A stretch of DNA of 12,640 bases from Propionibacteriaceae bacterium (GCA_030528545.1 JAUMYR010000077.1:1-12640); one strand, 5' to 3'. Positions 1 through 8,105 are shown, counted from the stretch's first letter. Notes: a model not told the origin generated them from the letters alone. Made by a program: numbers and translations.

Positions 1-223
1 TGATTCCCCATTCGTCGTGGGCGGCGAGGTGGTCCCGCACGGTCTGGTAGGCCGGACGCAGGTCGTCGCCGAGGCTGGGCTCTGGATCGCTGCTGGGAGC
101 AGGTTCCGGTGTGGGGCTGGGCGATGGGGCAACCGACGGCAACCCGGAGGGCACCGGAACAGGCGCCTGGCAGCCAGTCAACAGGGCCAGCAGAACAGCC
201 GTGGCCAGGATTCGATGTCGCAT
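1..223 (-). CDS. Lipoprotein, N-terminal part (gene cut by window start)
   Basis: Reading the minus strand from the ATG at 223-221 gives 74 codons open to the window edge. The protein begins with a short basic stretch (MRHR), then a hydrophobic segment (ILATAVLLALL) and a lipobox LTGC with the lipidated cysteine at residue 18. A Pro/Ser-rich linker follows (PVPVPSGLPSVAPSPSPTPE), typical of actinobacterial lipoproteins tethered outside the membrane. The start is supported by AGGAG six bases upstream. The last visible residues (LRPAYQTVRDHLAAHDEWGI) begin the mature domain, too little to assign a function. It has the same direction as the cas operon but is separated from it by 192 bp with a strong stem-loop, so it is probably an independent host gene at the edge of the locus. 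Confidence 0.8.
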   Translation of the reverse strand, partial: MRHRILATAVLLALLTGCQAPVPVPSGLPSVAPSPSPTPEPAPSSDPEPSLGDDLRPAYQTVRDHLAAHDEWGI

Positions 224-346
224 AGGTTCTCCTGTGAACGTCTGCTGCCATCCTGCCACGCTCTAGGGCCGCCCAAGCCAGGCTGTGGATAACTTCCAGG
301 AGTCGGCAAGGCGGAACCCATCCCGCGCTTCCCCACTGACCAGGTT

Positions 347-364
347 CACCGGGTGCTTCCGGTG
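347..364. other. Small hairpin between cas operon and lipoprotein gene
   Basis: A perfect inverted repeat, CACCGG (347-352) and CCGGTG (359-364), with a 6-nt loop. It lies just beyond the strong stem-loop at 374-411 and may be a second, weaker part of the transcription stop. It has no T-tract, so its role is uncertain. The rest of 224-415 shows no convincing gene. Confidence 0.4.
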
Positions 365-373
365 GCGGCCTTG

Positions 374-411
374 AGCGCGGGCTGGGCTGGCTAGCAGCCG
401 CAGCCCGCGCT
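374..411 (-). terminator. Stem-loop after the cas operon
   Basis: A perfect 11-bp inverted repeat, AGCGCGGGCTG (374-384) and CAGCCCGCGCT (401-411), encloses a second 5-bp stem, GGCTG (385-389) and CAGCC (395-399), leaving a 5-nt loop and one bulged G. It begins 4 nt past the last operon gene's stop codon. Neither strand has a U-tract after it, so it would be the L-shaped, tractless kind often seen in actinomycetes. Position and strength make an operon terminator the best reading. Confidence 0.7.
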
Positions 412-415
412 TGGG

Positions 416-829
416 TCAGGCGCTGATGAAGGTCACCGGGCGTGGGCCCAGGACCTCGATCGCTCGCATCGTGGGCGGGACGGGTACGCCTGATCGGATG
501 CGCAGCCTCTCGTGATCTGGCCGCCAGGTGAACATGCCGTGGGCGACACAGTCCACCGGTTCGCCGTCCTCACCTTCGGCCCGCAGCCAGCCGACCGTGA
601 CCCGGCCAGCATCGATGCGGCCCCGGAACAGGGTCGTCCCGTCGGCGTTCCACCCCCAGATGTGGGAGTAGGGCGGTGCCTGAGCGGGGCAGGGTCCGAT
701 GTGGAAGCCTTCGTAGTCGGCCCACGCGCAGGTCATGCCGCCTACGGCCTCAACGAGGCGGCTCCAGCCGACTTCGCCCCAGCCTTCCAAGCGGCGCGTC
801 TCCAGCTTGCCTATTGCTTCACCCGACAT
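416..829 (-). CDS. csx19: Csx19-like type III-D CRISPR subunit
   Basis: A 137-residue protein, last gene of the cas operon. Its most recognisable stretch is YSHIWGWNADGTTLFRGRID at residues 54-73, with a following beta-rich region (VTVGWLRAE, CVAHGMFTWRPDHERLRIR). Size, place beside csx10 and the TIGR03986 gene, and this motif agree with what I recall of TIGR03984/Csx19, a small accessory subunit of type III-D effector complexes. I could not align it, so the name is moderate confidence; that it belongs to the complex is safer. Its ATG (829-827) lies inside the end of the double-Cas7 gene, an 11-nt overlap, with AAGGAGA about 7 nt upstream. It has no signal peptide or membrane segment and would act in the cytoplasm. 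Confidence 0.62.
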   Translation of the reverse strand: MSGEAIGKLETRRLEGWGEVGWSRLVEAVGGMTCAWADYEGFHIGPCPAQAPPYSHIWGWNADGTTLFRGRIDAGRVTVGWLRAEGEDGEPVDCVAHGMFTWRPDHERLRIRSGVPVPPTMRAIEVLGPRPVTFISA

Positions 830-2123
830 GTGCGGTCTCCTTCTCTTGCTGGGCGGTGCGGGCTGCCTCCACGTCGTCCGCGGTGATGAGAGGCGGTTCG
901 TCCTTCGCTGGAGCTGCGCCGAGGACGCCTTCGATGCTGGGCCCGAGCGTCCACTCGTTGAGGTGGACCCTCCCGAGCCCGGTGGCGGATCGGCCCCCGA
1001 TCCCGACGTAGCCGTCGTTCAGGTCCTTCAGCGTCAGCAGGAGCGCCTTGGCGACCCAGGCGTGGTGGGGTTCCAAGGGTTCCCGTTCGGTGATGACCAG
1101 GGTGGCGTTGCGGGTGGTGGAGGTGTCCTCGTAGAACAGTCGTTTGTCGAGCACCCCGCCGGTGAACCGATCGATGGCGTTCCGGGTGCGGCCCCCGCCG
1201 AACGGTGGCGGGTCGCTCAGCCTCGTGATGCCGAAGACCCACCGGCCAGCCCCCGTGGTTCCCGAGCCGAACACCTCGCAGACACCACAGCAGCCGCATC
1301 CATGCCATGCCCCCTCGTCGGCTCCGCACACCTGGAGACCGATGCTGCGTCCGATGTACTCCACCCGTGACCTCAGCAGGCCCTTCCAGCGGCTGCCCTG
1401 GTACCAGCGGTGCTCCAGACGCCCCGGGTCTTTCTCGGGTGTCGCCTCTCGCCCAGGCAGGTGGTAGTCCTCGATGTCGAGGCTCGCAGACAGCACGATC
1501 TGGTCGTCGAGGACGCGGAGCTCGTAGTCCTTGCCCCGCGTCAGCAACCGGTCCAGCCCCTCGGGCCCGCTGCCGCCCATCGTCGCGCGCGCCACAATGT
1601 CTTCGGGTTTGCTGGTGTCGATCGTGCGGTACCGGATCGCCGACACCTTCGCCTTGCCGAGCCCCGTGGTGATCCCGCCACCGATGGTGGGCCGCCACGC
1701 GGCGAGATGGTCGAGCACCTCCTCAAGGTTGTCGTCGCAACGGAGGTACAGGTTCACCTGGTCGGTGTCATGGACCTCGTCGATGCCGTGCGAACCGTGC
1801 AGCCTCGCGGCCTTCCGGGTGCGGCTGATGGACGTGCCGGTCCGGGTTTCCACCCGGGGGCTGGCGTCCCCGCGGCCGGTCAGCCGGGTGCCGAGGAACC
1901 ACACGGACGACGCCTCTGGGTCCTCTGCCCCGGTCCTGCCCATGAGCCGCTCCGCGTCCCCCCCGAGGTGGCTGCGGAAGGAACCGGCGAGGCTGGAGGC
2001 AGGGATGACGGGGTTGCCCGCCAGGTCGGTGAGCGTCGCCTGCCTGGAACGGTCCTCCCCCGGGGCGCCGACCCGCCACGGCGAGAGGATCTGGATGGTA
2101 ACGCGGATATAGCTGAGCAGCAT
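819..2123 (-). CDS. Double-Cas7 RAMP protein (Cas7-2x type)
   Basis: The 434-residue protein contains two RAMP units in tandem. Unit one (about 1-165) has the RAMP opening (VTIQILSPWRVGAPGEDRSR), the helix-cap motif IPASSLAGSFRSHL at 40-53 and a glycine-rich loop IGGGITTGLGKAKV at 147-160. Unit two (about 197-395) has GSRWKGLLRSRVEYI at 243-257, a Cys-rich insertion (C266, C276, C278, C279, C282) likely to bind zinc, and the loop GYVGIGGRSATGLGRV at 371-386. Two Cas7-like units in one chain match the Cas7-2x backbone subunit of type III-D complexes, which binds crRNA and can cut target RNA. Asp24 and Asp33 lie in the loop where RAMP catalytic aspartates sit, so slicing is possible. The start follows GAGGAGG seven bases upstream and one base after the csx10 stop. 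Confidence 0.8.
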   Translation of the reverse strand: MLLSYIRVTIQILSPWRVGAPGEDRSRQATLTDLAGNPVIPASSLAGSFRSHLGGDAERLMGRTGAEDPEASSVWFLGTRLTGRGDASPRVETRTGTSISRTRKAARLHGSHGIDEVHDTDQVNLYLRCDDNLEEVLDHLAAWRPTIGGGITTGLGKAKVSAIRYRTIDTSKPEDIVARATMGGSGPEGLDRLLTRGKDYELRVLDDQIVLSASLDIEDYHLPGREATPEKDPGRLEHRWYQGSRWKGLLRSRVEYIGRSIGLQVCGADEGAWHGCGCCGVCEVFGSGTTGAGRWVFGITRLSDPPPFGGGRTRNAIDRFTGGVLDKRLFYEDTSTTRNATLVITEREPLEPHHAWVAKALLLTLKDLNDGYVGIGGRSATGLGRVHLNEWTLGPSIEGVLGAAPAKDEPPLITADDVEAARTAQQEKETAHVG

Positions 2124-2124
2124 C

Positions 2125-3315
2125 TCAGTTCCTCCTCAACGTGCTGGCGATGGCTTTCCGGTTGGGTTCGGGGGTCTGCTGAAGGACCTTCTCCACCACG
2201 TCCTGTTGCTCCGCGGTGAGGTTCAGCCAGGCCCGCTGTCCCTGGATCTGCGAAAGGCCAGCGCTGGGGTCGAGCTCTACGAGCCAGTTCGCCAGGGAAC
2301 GGCGATCGCGTAGCGCCCAGCCCTCAGCCTGACGCCAGCGGGCCTCGGCCGGCTCCTTCCCGACGACGACCCGCTCATCGTCCGCGACCGGTGGAGACCA
2401 GGGTTCGGTGACCACTTCGAGCCAGCCGAAACCCTCCGCCCGCCGGGTGCCGATGCCCCGGTTCAGCAACTTGCCCAGCGCCCGGGGGTCGACGTTGCGC
2501 AGGACCACGACGGCACCGGGCGCGATGGCGGCCTCCGACGGCTTCGGGGTATTGGACGCCGCATGCCAGCCGCTCACCCCGTCGGCGGTCAGCCTGTTCC
2601 CCCATGCCTCTTGGACGTCGAAGCCCCAGAATACGTCCGCGATGTCCAGCATCGGCCGTCCGGCATCGTCGGTGAGGATGCTCGGTGACAGGGTCCGCAG
2701 CACCACCCGCGCCGGGTCCCCCACCGCCGGGGCCGCCACCTTGTCGATGGTCACCTCGCAACGTCCGTGGACGCTCTTCTGCCCGCCGATGCTGATCCGG
2801 GTGAACTGCCGCAGCGGCTCCACCAGGTGCTCGTCGCCGACGATGTGGCCGGTGAACGTCCGGCACTTGCGGTGCGCCTCCCGGGAGAACAGGCTGCCCT
2901 CCTTGGCGGTCTTCGTCACCTCGTCCAGGGCGGTCCTGACGATGCTGCGCATGCCGCCGCCTGGCGCCCACATCACGTCGCCCTTCAGCTGTTCGGCGCC
3001 TTCGAGATCCTCACCATCCTGGAAGGCCAAGTCGACATAGCGGTCCTTGCCCTCCCAGTATTTGCGCCTGGCGACCGACTGGCTGGCGATGTCGCTGTTC
3101 TCCGCCAGGAGCGGGCCGAATCGCGGCGTGCCGTCGAAGGTTTCCTGGAATCGGGGATCTCCCTCACCGCATTCGACGAGCCACGCCCGGGCCAGCGCGC
3201 CGCGCAAGGCACTTCCCGGGATGTAGCCGAGGCTGGGGGTATGGAAGGCCCGGGTGGCTCCAGTTCCCAGGGTGATGCTCTGCTGGCTCTTCAGGGTCAC
3301 TTTCCACCAGGTCAT
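2125..3315 (-). CDS. csx10: Csx10 (Cas5-like RAMP) with helical C-terminal extension
   Basis: A 396-residue RAMP protein. The N-terminal motif TPSLGYIPGSALRGALARA (26-44) is the Csx10-style helix-cap sequence; later come FTRISIGGQKSVHGR (171-185), typical of the Cas5 group, and the glycine-rich loop GIGTRRAEGFGWLEV (287-301). Csx10 takes the Cas5 place in type III-D complexes, holding the 5' handle end of the crRNA next to Cas10. Residues about 315-396 follow the last RAMP motif and read as helical and charged (RWRQAEGWALRDRRSLANWL, AEQQDVVEKVLQQ). No separate small-subunit gene occurs in the operon, so this tail may supply the Cas11 function; that is inference. The start overlaps the cas7 stop as ATGA, with GAGGAG six bases upstream. 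Confidence 0.82.
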   Translation of the reverse strand: MTWWKVTLKSQQSITLGTGATRAFHTPSLGYIPGSALRGALARAWLVECGEGDPRFQETFDGTPRFGPLLAENSDIASQSVARRKYWEGKDRYVDLAFQDGEDLEGAEQLKGDVMWAPGGGMRSIVRTALDEVTKTAKEGSLFSREAHRKCRTFTGHIVGDEHLVEPLRQFTRISIGGQKSVHGRCEVTIDKVAAPAVGDPARVVLRTLSPSILTDDAGRPMLDIADVFWGFDVQEAWGNRLTADGVSGWHAASNTPKPSEAAIAPGAVVVLRNVDPRALGKLLNRGIGTRRAEGFGWLEVVTEPWSPPVADDERVVVGKEPAEARWRQAEGWALRDRRSLANWLVELDPSAGLSQIQGQRAWLNLTAEQQDVVEKVLQQTPEPNRKAIASTLRRN

Positions 3316-3890
3316 GATTGGCTCCTCACAACGGTGTTTACCATGTCATGGATCTCTTTCTCGTCTGCCTCGGTTGAGATGCTGACCCAGCCGAGCCCGC
3401 GGCGGCGATCCGCGCCCAGGCCGTCCACCAGGCGCGCCGAGAGGTGGAGCAGCGCCAGGTGCCGCGGTTTCTGTTCCTCGCGGATCTGCCCGATCTGGCT
3501 GATCTCGGCGGTGGCCTCCGTGACGTGGAGTTCCTCGCCCACGTAGAGCGCACCGGGCCGGGCGCGGCGGTGTTCGTCGATGCTGACCCGGGTGCGCGGA
3601 CGATAGTTGTCGTCTGCGGCGTTGTCGAACGTGGCATCGGAGAAATGCCAGGCCGGATCGTGGCCCCCACGGGAGCCGAAGACCTCGCACACGAGGGGAT
3701 GGTCGGTGTAGGAGTCGCCCTCTGTGGTGCCGGGCAGCAGGAGCCGTGCCGCGTCCCGGAGCACGCCCTTGAGGGATGTCGCGGGCAGTGGATTGGTCCG
3801 GTCGATCACATCGTCGACGTCCCCGGCCCCGTGCCCAGCCGACACCCGGAATGGCTGGTTGAATCTGATGGTGAGTTGGATCGTGGTCAT
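3312..3890 (-). CDS. Small Cas7 (Csm3-like RAMP) backbone subunit
   Basis: The start chosen gives 192 residues beginning MTTIQLTIRFNQPFRV. A longer frame from 3965 would overlap cas10 by about 80 bp, whereas the ATG at 3890 makes an ATGA overlap with the cas10 stop and has GAGGTGG five bases upstream. RAMP signs are NPLPATSLKGVLRDAARLLL (33-52), the equivalent of the Csm3 PGSSLKG helix cap, VCEVFGSRG (67-75), and the glycine-rich loop GADRRRGLGWVSI (159-171). An Asp-rich loop AGDVDDVID (22-30) stands where Csm3/Cmr4 carry the aspartate that cuts target RNA, so an active slicer is likely. It would polymerise along crRNA in the effector complex. It lies directly before csx10 with a 4-nt overlap. 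Confidence 0.85.
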   Translation of the reverse strand: MTTIQLTIRFNQPFRVSAGHGAGDVDDVIDRTNPLPATSLKGVLRDAARLLLPGTTEGDSYTDHPLVCEVFGSRGGHDPAWHFSDATFDNAADDNYRPRTRVSIDEHRRARPGALYVGEELHVTEATAEISQIGQIREEQKPRHLALLHLSARLVDGLGADRRRGLGWVSISTEADEKEIHDMVNTVVRSQS

Positions 3891-5464
3891 GCGTGCCACC
3901 TCATGATGTTCAGTACGGCTTGTAGGTCTTGGATTCGGGAATTGCTCACGATGCTGTGCCGCCACTCGGAACCGAAGGCACGGTCGAATAGTGCCGTCGC
4001 GCCGTCCATGCGGTCGGCCAGGTGGCGGAGGTGTTCGGTGCGCAGCCGCGGGTCTGGGATCGCCAGTTCCTGCCGGATCGCGCTGCGGGCGGCATTGTTG
4101 CCCGTCTGGGCCTCACCCGGCGCCTTGCTCCCCACCTGGGAGGCGAGGCCGATGAGTTCCGACAAGCCCTTCCAGTCCTCGAGGTCGTAGACCCGCTCCG
4201 GGATGGTGGGGCCCTCGTTGGTCACGTCGAGCCAGGCGTAGGACCAGCCGTTGCCCCGCACCGCCTCCTTGGCGGAGCGCAGCAGGGCCGCGGCCAGCTC
4301 TACCTGGTCCCCGATGGGGAAGGCCTGTTTGCAGATCACCATGCCCGCGGAGAAGCTGATCCCCGCCGATCTGGGCCTGTTGTCTGCCTTTTTCCCGGCA
4401 CCGTCCATATCCGGACGCTGGGACGCGGCAGCCGGTGCTGGTTGCGGGTCGAACGTTCCCTCCGCCGCGGCGCGTTCCAGGTGTTCCAGGAAATGGATGA
4501 GGAAGGGCCAGGCGCGGGTGGCGGGGACGGTGACCAGGATGTCGTCTCCTCCCAGGATGTGGGGAATGGCGGGCATCGTGGCGTCGTCGTCGCGCCTGAT
4601 GTGCAAGATGGCCGACTTGAGCGCCTCCTCGGTCGCCTTCTTCACGGCCTTGGAAACCTCACCGAGTTGTGCCAGGCCGTCGGCGGACTTGGCGGCCTCC
4701 GCCCGCAGCCCGCGGAACAGCTTTCCGAATCCGTTACCGTCGGCGAAGATGGTGGCGACGTGATTGTCGGTGCTGGTGCGGCGTCCGCGGCCCTGGAGAT
4801 CTCCCAGGGAGGCCAGGTCTAGGAAGTTCTTCGCCTGTTTCAAACCCAGGTCGCGAAGCATCACCTGTTCCACCAGGAAACCCACCTGCGGCTGCCGTTT
4901 TGCCTTGCTGAGGGCCTCGTTGCGCCTGTCGTTCGGGACGCGGGACCAGCAGTCCGGGCACAGCCGTTTGTCCCCTTCTGGGGTCTTTTCTTCCCGGGCC
5001 GCCATACCGGAGGAACACTCATCGCAGTGGTGGGCGAGAGGGAACTCGATGCGGTTGGGCGGATAGTCGATGATCTCGGCGCGGCGGTTCTCGTCCTCGT
5101 CCCGGATCACCCCCGAGTAGGAGTCAGCCCCCCGGAGGGTGGTCTGAACATGCGCGGCGGGCAGGTGCAGCTTGATGTTGAGGGCGAGCGCCTTGGCCGC
5201 ATTCCTCACCTCCGCTTCGTGCTCTCCGCGGATGTTGAGGACGCTATCGACGTCGACGGCGTCCCGGTTGAACTCGACTCCCGGGAAATCCTTCAAGACC
5301 TCGCCTGCAAAGCGAAAATCCCGTTCTTCTCTGGGAATATCGAAGCCTTCCGTAGAGGTCAGATAAGCCAGCATGTCGGACGCGCCCCGGCGCCCCCACA
5401 GGTGGCGGGACCTGGCGAGGTAGGTCTGGATCTGTTTGATCCCAACAGCGGCGAAATAGGTCAT
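3887..5464 (-). CDS. cas10: Cas10, compact, HD-less, GGDD cyclase motif intact
   Basis: The 525-residue large subunit of the type III complex. Visible in order: a first palm region (1-140, MTYFAAVGIKQIQTYLARS, with DSVLNIRG at 73-80), a zinc finger with CDEC (147-150) and CPDC (169-172), a palm entry ADGNGFGKLF (241-250), the nucleotidyl cyclase signature HILGGDDILV (302-311) with GGDD at 305-308, and ISFSAGMVICKQAFPI (369-384). Intact GGDD implies synthesis of cyclic oligoadenylate from ATP when target RNA binds. There is no N-terminal HD nuclease domain: the protein starts straight into the palm-like region and is short beside common Cas10 proteins of 700 residues or more. DNA cleavage by this subunit is therefore unlikely. 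Start: ATGA overlap with the upstream gene, AAGGAG five bases before. Confidence 0.93.
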   Translation of the reverse strand: MTYFAAVGIKQIQTYLARSRHLWGRRGASDMLAYLTSTEGFDIPREERDFRFAGEVLKDFPGVEFNRDAVDVDSVLNIRGEHEAEVRNAAKALALNIKLHLPAAHVQTTLRGADSYSGVIRDEDENRRAEIIDYPPNRIEFPLAHHCDECSSGMAAREEKTPEGDKRLCPDCWSRVPNDRRNEALSKAKRQPQVGFLVEQVMLRDLGLKQAKNFLDLASLGDLQGRGRRTSTDNHVATIFADGNGFGKLFRGLRAEAAKSADGLAQLGEVSKAVKKATEEALKSAILHIRRDDDATMPAIPHILGGDDILVTVPATRAWPFLIHFLEHLERAAAEGTFDPQPAPAAASQRPDMDGAGKKADNRPRSAGISFSAGMVICKQAFPIGDQVELAAALLRSAKEAVRGNGWSYAWLDVTNEGPTIPERVYDLEDWKGLSELIGLASQVGSKAPGEAQTGNNAARSAIRQELAIPDPRLRTEHLRHLADRMDGATALFDRAFGSEWRHSIVSNSRIQDLQAVLNIMRWHA

Positions 5465-8049
5465 TTTTGCTCCTTGTCAGGATCCGGTTCGTTGCTCATG
5501 TACTGGTTGGGGTCATCGATGCGGGGCAGGGTCCGCATCGGGATGTCCCGAGCCTTTACGCCCTGCTTCTCGCCCCTCTCTCGCTGCCCGCCCGAGAACC
5601 TGGCGTAGTACTCGAAGCTCTTGTCGAACTCCTCCTGCTTCTTCTTGTCGTTGCGGTCCTTGAAATCGCCGGTTGTCGGATACCAGATCCGGTCGGCCGG
5701 GACGCTGCTCGTCCCCAGGGCCTTCGCCAGGGCCTGTGCGATCTGCGGGGCCTTCGTGATCTCCTCGATGGCGGCCTGCAGCACCGCTTCCTCGTCCGGG
5801 ACCGCGCCGCTCGTGGACTCCGCCAGGTAGCGGGACGCGGCGTCCTCAAGGTGCACCTCGAAGCTTGAGACGACGGCGCTGCCGTAGCCAAGCCCCTTGC
5901 CGCCCCCGAGGTGGGTGGCGAGCTCACCGGCGTTCTCAAGGTCCACGGCGTGTTCCAGAAGCTGGGGGTTGAGCGCTATCAGTAGGAACCCGACCTCTTC
6001 TGGTCGAAGATTCTCGAACAGCACCCGGCCCCGGACCCTGGTCTCGGCGGGGGCGAACCAGCGCTGTTCGGCCGCAGCCTCCTGGTTTTCTACCCCGGGA
6101 TAGTGGCTGCGTCTCAGGTGGCGGGGAGTCGGTTTGGTGTCGTCTGGTTGCTGACCGTGCCAATAGAATTTGCGTCCAGCGATGCGCCGCGGTTTAGCGT
6201 CGAGCGGCCCACCCCACCTCGAGCTGGGCTCACCCAGTTTAGGCGTCCCCGCCTGGCGCAGATGCCCACCCGTGGTGTTGTCGTGGAGCAGGTAGAACGC
6301 CCCGGCGCTCGCGCGTGGGGAGCGCATGGGAGGCGGAAGTATCCGCCGCACTTCCACCGGCTTTTCGGAACGGAACTTCAGGAATCGGATGTGGGAGCCG
6401 TAGGCGTTCTGCCGGGACTCCCGTGAGCTCCCGCTGGTGCGCTGCTCAACGAACCCGAATACCCGGCACGCCGGACACAGTTCCCCCGGATCGGAACAGG
6501 GCAGCAGCGAGGCGTCCGGCAGCCGCTCTCGAAGCGGATGTTTGCCCAGCTCCCGCCAGCTGTAGGACATCTTGAGGCCGATGGTTCTCTCGTTCCTATC
6601 GCGAACCAGCCACACCGAGTCACCGACAGCGAGCATGCCGTCGGTCTTGCGCCGCAGGCCTACTTTCTGGCCTTTGAACAGCACCTCCTTTTCAGGCCAG
6701 TCCGGGGAATCCCACGCAGGCGCTGTGGTGCCCAGCTTTCCCGCATCCACGTCCGCCGAGTGGCGGCACAGCTCACGGAACTCCTCCCACATCTTCGCTG
6801 GGATCTCTTCTGTCTTGTCTCCCAGTTTTCCGAGCGCCACGTAGATGTGGTCGAAGGGGTGCCTTCCTTTGGTACCAGCATCGGCGACATGGATCACCCA
6901 GGCGCCATTCGGACTCACGGTGACGGTAGAGATGCCCTCGTCCCTCAGTTGGAGTCGGCTAACAGGCTTCCCCTGGTCGCGGCTTGACCTCGACCTGCCA
7001 AAGCCTCGGCTCTCGATATACGCTTCCTCTAGGTCGACGCGAAGGCCAGACTTCAGCTCCGTGCCCCGCCCCAGCCGTCTCTGGAGAGCACCTGCCTTGA
7101 CCCAGATCACCTTGGACGTGGGCATGACTTTGGTCACCCGGCCGGAACCATCCGTCTCGTGAACGATCGCCAGTCGGTCCTCGGGTCTCCCGGTGAGGCC
7201 GGAACGGTGCACGGGCAGGTAATCGGGGTCGATCACGTGGAGGCAGCTGTCAGTCAGCACCTCGTAGAGGCTGCGGACGCTGCCCCGCACCGTCGATCCC
7301 GGCACCTCGATGTGCTGGCTGGCGCGTCCGTTCTGGCCGCCACCGGCCGGACTCCAGTCCCCGGGCAGCATCAGCGAGGTCTTGAACTCGTACTCGACGT
7401 CCACGTATCCGGTGAGGGCACCCTCCGCCGCCCGCGCGTGTCCGCTCGGGGCGGCCCTGCGCACCCGTTCCGGCAGCGGCACGAAGGTGTAGGGATTGAT
7501 GAACGCCGTACCCGAGTCGTGCAGCTCTTTCAGCGAGTCGTCCAGTTCTTGCTTCTCCTGCTGGATTTTCTTCTGTTCTTGTTGGACCTTCTTCTGTTCT
7601 CGGATCTCGGCCTTCTTCGCCAGCCAGTCCTTCACGCTACCTTCGGCCCAGCAGAGCCGCTCCTCGGCCGTCCCCACCCCGAGGATCAGGTAGTTGAGGT
7701 TAGCGGCCGCGTCCCTGGCATACTGCGCCCAGGTATCCGGGAACTCGACCTCGACGCCCTCGATCTTTCGATTCTTGGCCTTCTTGACGACGCTGGGGAC
7801 CTGGCCGCCCTCCCCACTCCCGGGTCTGACCTCGCAGATCTCGGGAGGGTCGCCGTCTAGGACCGCCTGGTAGTACCCCTGGTTCCCGGCTCGGTAACCA
7901 TCGCAGTAATCGGCCTCAATGATGTGGGATTGGCTCTTGGTGAGGACTGGTTTCCCGCCCCACCGGAGGCCGGAATCCTCCAGCGGCCACACGACGATGT
8001 TTCCTGGCTCCCCGTCTTCCACGTACACGTACTGCACGTCGTCGTCCAT
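5461..8049 (-). CDS. TIGR03986-type RAMP protein with long N-terminal extension
   Basis: The first gene of the operon, 862 residues from ATG 8049. A longer frame from 8136 exists, but AGGAGG at 8059-8054 stands right before 8049. Residues 1-180 are an extension I do not recognise, ending in a charged Gln/Glu/Lys coiled-coil-like helix (about 145-178). Then come the family's NPYTFVPLP motif (185-193), the RAMP helix cap EVPGSTVRGSVRSLYE (248-263), a Cys cluster LLPCSDPGELCPACRVFGF (515-533) and the glycine loop HLGGGKGLGYGSA (713-725). TIGR03986 proteins are RAMPs found in type III-D loci, and correspond in my reading to the Cas7 subunit with a large insertion. It would be part of the crRNA-binding backbone. 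The last 60 residues are charged and probably disordered. Confidence 0.85.
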   Translation of the reverse strand: MDDDVQYVYVEDGEPGNIVVWPLEDSGLRWGGKPVLTKSQSHIIEADYCDGYRAGNQGYYQAVLDGDPPEICEVRPGSGEGGQVPSVVKKAKNRKIEGVEVEFPDTWAQYARDAAANLNYLILGVGTAEERLCWAEGSVKDWLAKKAEIREQKKVQQEQKKIQQEKQELDDSLKELHDSGTAFINPYTFVPLPERVRRAAPSGHARAAEGALTGYVDVEYEFKTSLMLPGDWSPAGGGQNGRASQHIEVPGSTVRGSVRSLYEVLTDSCLHVIDPDYLPVHRSGLTGRPEDRLAIVHETDGSGRVTKVMPTSKVIWVKAGALQRRLGRGTELKSGLRVDLEEAYIESRGFGRSRSSRDQGKPVSRLQLRDEGISTVTVSPNGAWVIHVADAGTKGRHPFDHIYVALGKLGDKTEEIPAKMWEEFRELCRHSADVDAGKLGTTAPAWDSPDWPEKEVLFKGQKVGLRRKTDGMLAVGDSVWLVRDRNERTIGLKMSYSWRELGKHPLRERLPDASLLPCSDPGELCPACRVFGFVEQRTSGSSRESRQNAYGSHIRFLKFRSEKPVEVRRILPPPMRSPRASAGAFYLLHDNTTGGHLRQAGTPKLGEPSSRWGGPLDAKPRRIAGRKFYWHGQQPDDTKPTPRHLRRSHYPGVENQEAAAEQRWFAPAETRVRGRVLFENLRPEEVGFLLIALNPQLLEHAVDLENAGELATHLGGGKGLGYGSAVVSSFEVHLEDAASRYLAESTSGAVPDEEAVLQAAIEEITKAPQIAQALAKALGTSSVPADRIWYPTTGDFKDRNDKKKQEEFDKSFEYYARFSGGQRERGEKQGVKARDIPMRTLPRIDDPNQYMSNEPDPDKEQK

Positions 8050-8053
8050 CTTT

Positions 8054-8059
8054 CCTCCT
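8054..8059 (-). promoter_or_regulatory. Shine-Dalgarno deciding the TIGR03986 gene start
   Basis: Minus-strand AGGAGG followed by AAAG and ATG (8049-8047). This perfect ribosome site is why the start is placed at 8049 and not at the upstream in-frame ATG at 8136. Confidence 0.85.
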
Positions 8060-8069
8060 GCCTGAGCTG

Positions 8070-8089
8070 CCCCACACTGCGACGTGGGG
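8070..8089 (-). other. Hairpin in the 5' leader of the cas operon
   Basis: Perfect 6-bp inverted repeat CCCCAC (8070-8075) and GTGGGG (8084-8089) around an 8-nt loop, lying 10 bp upstream of the AGGAGG ribosome site. It could be an mRNA leader hairpin or a protein-binding site. Which one cannot be told from sequence. Confidence 0.45.
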
Positions 8090-8105
8090 AGTCTTTCACC
8101 TGCTA

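Noticed and set aside
284..292. Exact DnaA-box sequence (TTATCCACA on the minus strand)
   Set aside because: It is a single copy, with no cluster, no AT-rich unwinding region and no dnaA or dnaN nearby, so it is not evidence of an origin; it may be chance or a minor DnaA site.
735..2219. Long plus-strand frames opposite the cas genes
   Set aside because: They are antisense shadows of GC-rich coding sequence; they show no domain motifs and the minus frames carry clear RAMP signatures.
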